64,000 bases of DNA, from positions 1-64,000 of the forward strand of contig CAYTPI010000022.1 of assembly GCA_964439625.1 (NCBI GenBank). Direction: 5' to 3'. The notes beneath the pieces are model-generated. The model had not been told where the DNA came from. It worked only from the letters and a program-made list of their open reading frames with translations, and searched no databases. Position numbers and translations under genes: made by a program. Below, piece by piece: positions 58,005 through 64,000 of this stretch; positions within the stretch are counted from its first letter, which is position 1, and each line of letters opens with the position of its first letter. The stretch is from CAYTPI01 sp964439625 (lineage in GTDB: Bacteria; Chloroflexota; Anaerolineae; Aggregatilineales; UBA3940).

Positions 58005-59438
58005 ATGGTTACCAGTAAACCACGTACACTATTTGAAAAAGTATGGGATAACCACGTTATCCTTCAGGAAAAAGACGCACCCGCCATCCTGTATATTGAC
58101 CTGCATCTGGTACATGAGGTGACATCACCACAGGCTTTTACAGAACTCCGTGAACGCGGGCTCAAGGTGCGCAACCCGGAGCGTACAGTCGGCACAATGG
58201 ATCACTCGATTCCAACTACCCCGATTGGTGTGCCGATCAAGGATGCGCTGGCAATGGCGCAGCTTAAGATGCTTGAGAAGAATGCCGAAGATTTCGGTTT
58301 TAACCTGTACGCACTGGAGTCGGGGCAGCGCGGTATCGTCCATGTGATTGGCCCAGAGCTTGGCCTAACCCAGCCGGGGATGACAATTGTCTGTGGCGAC
58401 AGTCATACATCGACACACGGCGCGTTCGGTGCGCTTGGTTTCGGCATCGGTACCAGTGAAGTTGCACATGTGCTGGCGACCCAGACGCTGCTGCAACACC
58501 AGCCAAAGACGTATGCGGTCAACGTTGAAAATCAACTTGGGTTTGGCGTGTCTTCGAAGGATATCATTCTGAACCTAATCGCGACGATTGGCGTCGGTGG
58601 TGGCACTGGGCATGTGTTTGAGTACCGCGGTGAAACCATCAAAGCGTTGAGTATGGAGGAGCGAATGACCATCTGCAATATGTCGATTGAAGGTGGCGCA
58701 CGTGCGGGGATGATCGCGCCAGACGAAAAGACGTTTGAATGGGTTGAGGGCCGCCAGTTTGCACCACAGGGTGCGGCTTTCGAGGCGACAGTCATGCAGT
58801 GGCGTCAACTGCCAACGGATGAAGGTGCTGTTTTTGATAAGTCAATCATGCTGGATGCCGCTAAGTTAGAGCCGATGATCACCTATGGCACCAACCCTGG
58901 CATGGGCATGTTCATCACCGATGCCATCCCTGACCCAGACAGCTTGAGTGATACACTCCAGAAATCTGCGCTGGATAAGGCGCTGCGCTACATGGACTTA
59001 GAACCAAACAAGCCACTGCTGGGGCACAAGGTTGATGTTGTCTTCCTGGGGTCATGCACAAACTCGCGCATCTCGGACTTGCGTCAATCAGCAGGGTTAT
59101 TGAAGGGACGCAAGGTCGCGGAAGGCGTCCGGGTGATGGTTGTGCCAGGGTCTCAAGCGGTTAAGACGCAGGCAGAAGAAGAAGGCCTGGATAAAATATT
59201 CAAAGAGGCAGGGGCAGAATGGCGTGAGGCTGGTTGTTCAATGTGCATCGCTATGAACGGCGATCAACTACAACCGGGTGAATATGCGATCAGTACCAGT
59301 AACCGTAACTTCGAGGGGCGTCAGGGTAAGGGTGGTCGTACTTTCCTGGCCTCCCCATTGACGGCGGCGGCTACGGCAATCAACGGTGTTGTGACCGACC
59401 CACGGACACTCCTACAAGAAGAAATCGTCATAAGCTAA
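58005..59438 (+). CDS. leuC: 3-isopropylmalate dehydratase, large subunit
   Basis: A 477-residue aconitase-family subunit that isomerises 2- to 3-isopropylmalate with LeuD. It has TLFEKVWDNHVI at the N-terminus, VCGDSHTSTHGAFGALGFGIGTSEV, and the [4Fe-4S] ligands in FLGSCTNSRISD and AGCSMC. NRNFEGRQGKGGRTFLASP near the C-terminus is the substrate-binding region. Length is normal for the bacterial long form. Its partner leuD lies 739 bp downstream, beyond a terminator and an unknown gene, which is unusual because leuC and leuD are normally adjacent. Confidence 0.97.
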   Translation: MVTSKPRTLFEKVWDNHVILQEKDAPAILYIDLHLVHEVTSPQAFTELRERGLKVRNPERTVGTMDHSIPTTPIGVPIKDALAMAQLKMLEKNAEDFGFNLYALESGQRGIVHVIGPELGLTQPGMTIVCGDSHTSTHGAFGALGFGIGTSEVAHVLATQTLLQHQPKTYAVNVENQLGFGVSSKDIILNLIATIGVGGGTGHVFEYRGETIKALSMEERMTICNMSIEGGARAGMIAPDEKTFEWVEGRQFAPQGAAFEATVMQWRQLPTDEGAVFDKSIMLDAAKLEPMITYGTNPGMGMFITDAIPDPDSLSDTLQKSALDKALRYMDLEPNKPLLGHKVDVVFLGSCTNSRISDLRQSAGLLKGRKVAEGVRVMVVPGSQAVKTQAEEEGLDKIFKEAGAEWREAGCSMCIAMNGDQLQPGEYAISTSNRNFEGRQGKGGRTFLASPLTAAATAINGVVTDPRTLLQEEIVIS

Positions 59439-59518
59439 GAGTCTATCCGGCATTCGATGTGCTCATACCGGATTTAGCTTGGTTTAAAACATCGGTGTGA
59501 GGCAGGATGGTCACGCCG

Positions 59519-59558
59519 AACCGGGTAGATGGAGCACTTCCATACCCGGTTTTTATTT
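59519..59558 (+). terminator. Intrinsic terminator after leuC
   Basis: AACCGGGTA and TACCCGGTT pair, with an inner TGGA/TCCA extension, followed by TTTTATTTTG. Just upstream ATCCGG (59445-59450) and CCGGAT (59468-59473) can pair, and a 13-codon GTG frame (59459-59500) without a ribosome binding site lies there, so an attenuator is conceivable. Confidence 0.8.
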
Positions 59559-59599
59559 TGTTAGAGGCCCAAATCAGTATGGAGCAAAGGTAAATCATC

Positions 59600-60166
59600 A
59601 TGGATTTTTTGTACCAGGTAAGTGAAGAAAAGCGGTTTATTTCTGATGATAAGCTGCATCCGTTTGAGTTCAGAGGCAGGCTAGCAGAAACGGTTGCGTG
59701 GGTCGTGCCGCATCTAGCGATGGGCAATGATCCAGTCAGCGATCTCCGACCTGAGTCAATGCTGCCAGTTGAAAGTGGCAACCTCGTGTTTACGGATTTA
59801 AAGGCGGACGCACAACTTGAGGCTATTAAGTCACTGATGCGTAAACGCTCCCGAATGATTGAGATCGAGCAGATCACCGTTATTATGCCGAACCGTAACA
59901 TCTCTGGTGGGAAGCTACTGCTCTACCTACCCCACTTTGCAGAAAAAAATGATGTGGCAAATGGATTCTTTGCTACTGATGGTACGCCGCCTTGGGCGAC
60001 GTGGGTCTACGGCGCAGTAGGTCAGGTCGTGACCCCTGAGGAAGCGTACGATAATCATATTTATATCGTGGCGTGGATCCCCCCGACATTAATCGAGACA
60101 GTTTCTGGGGCGGTTGACCAATTTAGCGCCTTGCGCTGGGTTGACCATTTTGAACCTGGATTTTAA
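59600..60166 (+). CDS. Unknown soluble protein inside the leucine operon
   Basis: A 188-residue protein that I do not recognise. It is acidic, has no cysteine, no signal peptide and no transmembrane helix. Visible segments include RLAETVAWVVPHLAMGNDPVSD, EIEQITVIMPNRNISGGKLLLYLPHF, a short loop GTPPWATW and IVAWIPPTLIETVSGAVDQF near the C-terminus. AAAGG lies upstream of the ATG, and the stop overlaps the ribosome binding site of leuD, so it is translated with leuD. Its place between leuC and leuD suggests a function tied to isopropylmalate isomerase or leucine synthesis, but no motif supports a specific role. Confidence 0.75.
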   Translation: MDFLYQVSEEKRFISDDKLHPFEFRGRLAETVAWVVPHLAMGNDPVSDLRPESMLPVESGNLVFTDLKADAQLEAIKSLMRKRSRMIEIEQITVIMPNRNISGGKLLLYLPHFAEKNDVANGFFATDGTPPWATWVYGAVGQVVTPEEAYDNHIYIVAWIPPTLIETVSGAVDQFSALRWVDHFEPGF

Positions 60167-60177
60167 GGAGTAATTTG

Positions 60178-60798
60178 ATGGAAAAGTTTGATCGTCTGGA
60201 ATCAACTATGGTGCCCATTCTGGTCAATGATATTGACACCGACCAGATTATCCCAGCGCGATTTTTGAAGGTGACCGATAAAAACGGCCTTGGTAAGGTC
60301 GTATTTGCTGACTGGCGTTATACGGAAACCATCCCCAGCATTGATATGGCTGACGGCACCGAAGTTGTAAAAGATTTTCCACTTAACCAAGAGCAGTATC
60401 AGGGTGCACAGATTTTACTAGCTGGGGATAACTTCGGTTGTGGCTCCTCGCGTGAGCATGCCCCATGGGCCTTGAAAGCATGGGGCATTCAGGTGGTGAT
60501 CTCAACGTCGTTTGCGGACATCTTTCGCAATAACGCCCTAAAGAACAACATGCTGCCAATCGTTGTTGATGAAGAAACGTATCAAGACCTAGTTGATCTC
60601 AGCGAAGAGGCTCCGCGTGCAACGCTAAAAATCGACCTAGAGCGTCAAGCAGTGACGCTGCCGGGTGGGAAGATCTTTCGCTTCCCAATTGATCCATTCG
60701 CTAAGAACTGCATGTTGAAAGGCGTCGATCAATTGGGTTATTTGATGTCCTTCGCGGACGAAGTCAAAGCATTTGAGGAAAAGCGCCAACATGCCTAA
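60178..60798 (+). CDS. leuD: 3-isopropylmalate dehydratase, small subunit
   Basis: A 206-residue swivel-domain subunit. VNDIDTDQIIPARFLKV, LLAGDNFGCGSSREHAPWALKAWG and STSFADIFRNNALKNNMLPIVV are the hallmark blocks of bacterial LeuD. It partners LeuC. The ATG at 60178 has AAGGAG seven bases upstream; a TTG immediately before it is in frame but less likely. The last 8 bp overlap the citramalate synthase gene. Length is normal. Confidence 0.96.
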   Translation: MEKFDRLESTMVPILVNDIDTDQIIPARFLKVTDKNGLGKVVFADWRYTETIPSIDMADGTEVVKDFPLNQEQYQGAQILLAGDNFGCGSSREHAPWALKAWGIQVVISTSFADIFRNNALKNNMLPIVVDEETYQDLVDLSEEAPRATLKIDLERQAVTLPGGKIFRFPIDPFAKNCMLKGVDQLGYLMSFADEVKAFEEKRQHA

Positions 60799-62401
60799 TA
60801 GCAACCAAGTGGTTGAGATTTATGACACCACCCTGCGCGATGGCACCCAGCGCGAGGGCATATCACTTTCCGTGGAAGATAAGCTGCGGATTGCACAGCA
60901 GCTTGACGAGATCGGCGTCACCTACATCGAAGGTGGCTGGCCCGGCTCGAACCCGAAGGATGTCGAATTCTTTGAGCGCGCTCGTGATATTAACTGGCAG
61001 CATGTTCAGATTGCGGCGTTCGGTTCAACCTGCCGTAAGGATACCGAACCAGCGGATGACCTAAACATTCAGGCGTTGGTTGATTCTGAAGCGCCTGTCT
61101 GTACGATTTTTGGTAAAACGTGGACGCTACACGTTGAGCAAGCGCTGAGGACAACGCGTGAGGAGAATCTAAGGATGATCGAAGGCAGTGTCGCTTACCT
61201 CAAGGCGCAAGGACGGCGTGTGCTGTATGATGCCGAACACTTCTTTGATGGGTATAAAGCGGACCCCGATTATGCGCTGCAAACCATTGATGCCGCTATC
61301 CGAGGTGGCGCTGAGATTGTCGTTTTATGCGACACAAATGGTGGCTCAATGCCATGGAAGATCGAAGAGATTTGCCAAACGGTGAAGGCGCATATTGGCG
61401 ATCACCCCTTTGGAATTCATGCTCACAACGATGGCGCGTGTGGTGTTGCCAACACACTATCGGCAGTTCGGGCTGGCGCGATGCACGTTCAAGGTACGAT
61501 CAACGGATATGGCGAGCGTTGTGGTAATGCCAACTTATGCTCGATTATCCCTGACCTTGAGTTGAAGCTGGGTAAGCAGTGTTTGCCAGAAGGCCACCTA
61601 CCGCATCTGTATGATCTCGCTCATTTTGTGGCGGAAGTCGCCAACCTGCAGCCGGATGAGCATGCACCGTATGTTGGGCGCAGTGCCTTTGCGCACAAGG
61701 GTGGCATCCATGTGGCGGCAGTCCGGCGCAACGCTGACAGCTATCAACACATTGACCCAGAATTGGTCGGTAATGAGATGCGCGTGGTCGTCAGTGAACT
61801 TTCGGGGCGCAGCAACTTGTTCAGTAAAGCCGATGAATACGGCCTCGAACTGGATCAGGAAAATGCGGTTGCTGTGTTGAACGAAATCAAAGACCTAGAA
61901 GCGCGGGGCTTTTCGTTTGAAGCGGCAGAGGCATCGGTAGCGATGTTGGTGCGGCGGCAGGCAGGTGATTACGTCAAGCCGTTTAACGTGCTGGACTATA
62001 CAACCCTGGTTGAGCATCGCGAAGGGCGCGGCCTGATCTGTGAGGCGTCGGTCAAACTGGAAGTTGATGGGCGTATTTACCACACAATCAGTGAGGGGAA
62101 CGGCCCCGTCAATGCGTTGGACGGCGCACTGCGCAAAGCATTGGTGCCGATATTTCCACATCTGACAGAAGTCCAACTGTCTGACTTTAAGGTACGCATC
62201 CTCGACAGTAAGAGCGCGACCGCTGCTACGACGCGTGTATTGATCGATACCACGTTTGGGACGGAGTTCTGGAGCACAGTGGGTGCATCACCCAATATTA
62301 TAGAAGCCTCATGGAAGGCGCTGATTGACAGCATTGAATACAGCATGCTATTGATCAATGAGGAAATTCCACCTGAATCCTATCGAATTATGGGGAAGTA
62401 G
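60791..62401 (+). CDS. cimA: (R)-citramalate synthase
   Basis: A 536-residue member of the LeuA/HCS family that condenses pyruvate with acetyl-CoA, giving a threonine-independent route to 2-oxobutyrate and isoleucine. IYDTTLRDGTQREGISLSVEDKL, with GTQ instead of LeuA's GEQSPG, YIEGGWPGSNPKD and FGSTCRKD are typical of the CimA subfamily, as are HAHNDGACGVANTLSAV and NGYGERCGNANL. A C-terminal allosteric domain (YHTISEGNGPVNALDGALRKAL) is present. The ATG lies inside the end of leuD with GAGGAAAA upstream. LeuBCD also process citramalate, which explains the gene's position. Confidence 0.92.
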   Translation: MPNSNQVVEIYDTTLRDGTQREGISLSVEDKLRIAQQLDEIGVTYIEGGWPGSNPKDVEFFERARDINWQHVQIAAFGSTCRKDTEPADDLNIQALVDSEAPVCTIFGKTWTLHVEQALRTTREENLRMIEGSVAYLKAQGRRVLYDAEHFFDGYKADPDYALQTIDAAIRGGAEIVVLCDTNGGSMPWKIEEICQTVKAHIGDHPFGIHAHNDGACGVANTLSAVRAGAMHVQGTINGYGERCGNANLCSIIPDLELKLGKQCLPEGHLPHLYDLAHFVAEVANLQPDEHAPYVGRSAFAHKGGIHVAAVRRNADSYQHIDPELVGNEMRVVVSELSGRSNLFSKADEYGLELDQENAVAVLNEIKDLEARGFSFEAAEASVAMLVRRQAGDYVKPFNVLDYTTLVEHREGRGLICEASVKLEVDGRIYHTISEGNGPVNALDGALRKALVPIFPHLTEVQLSDFKVRILDSKSATAATTRVLIDTTFGTEFWSTVGASPNIIEASWKALIDSIEYSMLLINEEIPPESYRIMGK

Positions 62402-62405
62402 AACG

Positions 62406-63476
62406 TTGAAAGCAACAATTGTTTTGCTGCCGGGCGATGGCATCGGCCCGGAAGTGGTTGGGCAGGCCGTCCGGGTGCTGGACCATGTGGCTGAGAAGTA
62501 TGATCATGAATTGACGTATGATGAGCAGCTTTTGGGTGCTATCGCAATTGATGAGACGGGGTCAGCTTTCCCAGAGGCCACCCTCAAGGCAAGCCAAGCG
62601 GCTGATGCTATTCTGCTGGGGGCTGTTGGTGACCCCAAGTACGACGACCCTAGCTTGAAGGTACGCCCAGAGCAAGGGCTGTTGGCGATTCGGAAAGAAC
62701 TGCAGTTGTTCGCAAACCTACGCCCGATCAAGGTGTTTCCACAATTGGCGAGTTCATCGCCATTGAAGGAAGAACTGCTGGTAGGTGTTGATCTGCTGGT
62801 GGTGCGCGAACTGACGGGCGGCATCTACTTTGGTGAGCGTGGTCGCCCGGATGCCGACACGGCATTCGATACGATGGCCTACACGCGCCGTGAGGTTGAA
62901 CGCATCGCACATCTTGCCTTCAAGATCGCTGGTGGGCGTACCAAAAAAGTGACATCAGTTGATAAGGCCAACGTGCTGGATGTATCACGCTTATGGCGGC
63001 AAGTTGTGATTGATGTCAGTGCAGACTACCCTGATATCACACTTGAACACCAACTGGTAGACTCAGCCGCCATGCGTTTGATCACCAACCCCGCCTCAAT
63101 GGATGTGTTGGTCACTGGCAATATGTTCGGCGATATTCTCAGCGATGAGGCCTCAGTACTCGGCGGATCATTAGGGATGCTGCCAAGTGCATCACTGGGT
63201 GAAGAGACGGGTGACGGCAACCCAGTCGGCTTGTATGAGCCCGTCCATGGGTCTGCGCCGGATATCGCGGGGCAAGGTATCGCCAACCCATTAGCCACTA
63301 TTCTTTCGGCGGCGCTGCTGCTGCGCCATTCACTCGGGTTAGAGGAAGAGGCTGCCAAAATCGAAGCGGCTGTTGATCAAGCCCTAGCTGATGGTGCCCG
63401 TTCACGCGATCTGGGTGGTGGCGAGCAGGTACTTTCAACCGAAGCCATGGGCGACGTGGTAATTGCGAACTTGTAG
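62406..63476 (+). CDS. leuB: 3-isopropylmalate dehydrogenase
   Basis: A 356-residue NAD-dependent decarboxylating dehydrogenase. ATIVLLPGDGIGPEVVGQAV opens the protein; RELTGGIYFGERG, DKANVLDVSRLWR, TGNMFGDILSDEASVLGGSLGMLPSASLG and EPVHGSAPDIAGQGIANP are diagnostic. The start is taken as TTG at 62406 with GGGGAAG upstream, matching family length; an in-frame ATG at 62358 would add 16 atypical residues and overlap cimA by 44 bp. It ends the operon, and a terminator follows about 100 bp downstream. Confidence 0.95.
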   Translation: MKATIVLLPGDGIGPEVVGQAVRVLDHVAEKYDHELTYDEQLLGAIAIDETGSAFPEATLKASQAADAILLGAVGDPKYDDPSLKVRPEQGLLAIRKELQLFANLRPIKVFPQLASSSPLKEELLVGVDLLVVRELTGGIYFGERGRPDADTAFDTMAYTRREVERIAHLAFKIAGGRTKKVTSVDKANVLDVSRLWRQVVIDVSADYPDITLEHQLVDSAAMRLITNPASMDVLVTGNMFGDILSDEASVLGGSLGMLPSASLGEETGDGNPVGLYEPVHGSAPDIAGQGIANPLATILSAALLLRHSLGLEEEAAKIEAAVDQALADGARSRDLGGGEQVLSTEAMGDVVIANL

Positions 63477-63578
63477 CTGTTGCGCCTAAGTGCCCCGTTT
63501 GATAAGAGGGGGGCGTATGCCGAGTGATGTATGGCATCGTGATGGCACGGGGGTGGGTCAACATGATGAGATATTCAA

Positions 63579-63607
63579 AAAGGCACTCGCATAGAGTGCC
63601 TTTCTTT
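63579..63607. terminator. Bidirectional terminator between leuB and ridA
   Basis: AAAGGCACTC and GAGTGCCTTT form a perfect 10-bp stem with the loop GCATA, flanked by an A-run on the left and TCTTTG on the right. It can terminate both converging units. Confidence 0.88.
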
Positions 63608-63642
63608 GTTGCTACATTTCCATATCAGGAAATTAAAAATAG

Positions 63643-64000
63643 TTATACGAGTGCGATTGCTTCGATCTCTACTAGGGCGCCCTCAACGGGCAATTCTTTA
63701 ACCGTCACAGTTGAGCGGGCTGGTGGCGCCTCAGAAAAGTAGCTGCTGTACGTCAGGTTGACGAGAGTAAAGTGGCTACCATCCACCAAAAAGATGGTGG
63801 TCTTGACGATCTTATCCATGCTGCTGCCTGCTGTCTCAAGGACCGCCTTCAAGTTTTCGAGGACTTGCTTGGTCTGGCCTTGCACCTCGTCTGAGGCCAG
63901 TTTGCCAGTTGCTGGATCAAAGCCGATTTGACCGGAGCAAAAAATAAGATTATTTGTTTTGATGGCTTGTGAATAAGGTCCAATGGCAGCCGGGGCTTGG
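63643..64000 (-). CDS. RidA family enamine/imine deaminase, N-terminus beyond the window
   Basis: About 118 residues are visible and the gene runs off the right edge, so only a few N-terminal residues are missing. APAAIGPYSQAI, LIFCSGQIGFDPATGKL and VKTTIFLVDGSHFTLVN match the RidA/YjgF family, as does SEAPPARSTVTVKELPVEGALVEIEAIAL, with the conserved arginine in PPARSTV that binds the substrate carboxylate. RidA hydrolyses reactive enamines made by threonine dehydratase and other PLP enzymes, which relates it to branched-chain amino acid metabolism. It converges on leuB. Confidence 0.93.
   Translation of the reverse strand, partial: QAPAAIGPYSQAIKTNNLIFCSGQIGFDPATGKLASDEVQGQTKQVLENLKAVLETAGSSMDKIVKTTIFLVDGSHFTLVNLTYSSYFSEAPPARSTVTVKELPVEGALVEIEAIALV

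Noticed and set aside
1..64000. tRNA or rRNA genes, CRISPR arrays, insertion sequences, prophage or attachment sites
   Set aside because: I looked through the spacers for cloverleaf-like segments, regular repeats, transposases and integrases and found none.

Overview
The window looks like chromosomal DNA of a free-living, non-model bacterium, most probably a member of the Chloroflexota (Anaerolineae-like). That placement is an inference. It rests on F420 biosynthesis genes next to a CO/xanthine dehydrogenase-type molybdenum hydroxylase, eukaryote-like Ser/Thr kinase and PP2C genes with a PQQ-type propeller, several large ArnT-like glycosyltransferases, a roadblock protein, citramalate synthase inside a branched-chain amino acid operon, and a moderate GC content with mixed ATG/GTG/TTG starts. 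No rRNA, tRNA, CRISPR array, insertion sequence, prophage or clear pseudogene was seen. Coding density is high and many genes overlap by 4 bp.

Layout. (1) 1-11556: coenzyme F420 genes (cofE end, an FbiB-type nitroreductase, cofD, cofC), then FAD, fused FAD/[2Fe-2S] and Mo-binding subunits of a molybdenum hydroxylase, a small membrane protein and a YqeC-MocA maturation fusion; a large membrane glycosyltransferase gene sits inside. (2) 11553-15445, minus strand: purine nucleoside phosphorylase, a membrane-anchored protein and another glycosyltransferase. (3) 15756-24228: a signalling block with Ser/Thr kinase plus propeller, PP2C phosphatase, J-domain/vWA protein, zinc-ribbon/FHA protein, a small unknown protein and an OmpR-type regulator, followed by an SPFH protein and an NAD-kinase-like protein. 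(4) 24289-26431, minus: CTP synthase and a roadblock protein. (5) 26786-33396: two tandem ~1,100-residue permease-USP-USP-DUF389 fusions. (6) 33401-40790: dual-specificity phosphatase, HEAT-repeat protein, ComEC, a third glycosyltransferase and a small membrane protein. (7) 40895-50066: SRAP peptidase, phosphoserine-type aminotransferase and SerA, a LuxR regulator, cytochrome P450, two HtrA-like proteases and ribosomal protein S1. (8) 50067-52112: ABC exporter. (9) 52155-63476: ilvB, ilvN, ilvC, leuA, leuC, an unknown gene, leuD, cimA and leuB, with ridA convergent at the edge.

The most striking signal is regulatory. The branched-chain amino acid operon starts with a consensus-like promoter and an apparently leaderless 34-residue leader peptide full of Val/Leu/Ile codons. 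A strong intrinsic terminator follows, and a perfectly complementary 8-base antiterminator segment lies inside the peptide gene. A second intrinsic terminator comes before ilvB. leuA has its own Leu-rich leader peptide, whose Shine-Dalgarno sequence is exactly complementary to its own Pro-Leu-Leu-Leu codon stretch, and a miniature version of that arrangement may precede leuC. Most junctions in the operon carry a hairpin or terminator. Together these genes would make Leu and Val, plus Ile from pyruvate through citramalate; ilvD and ilvE are not in the window.
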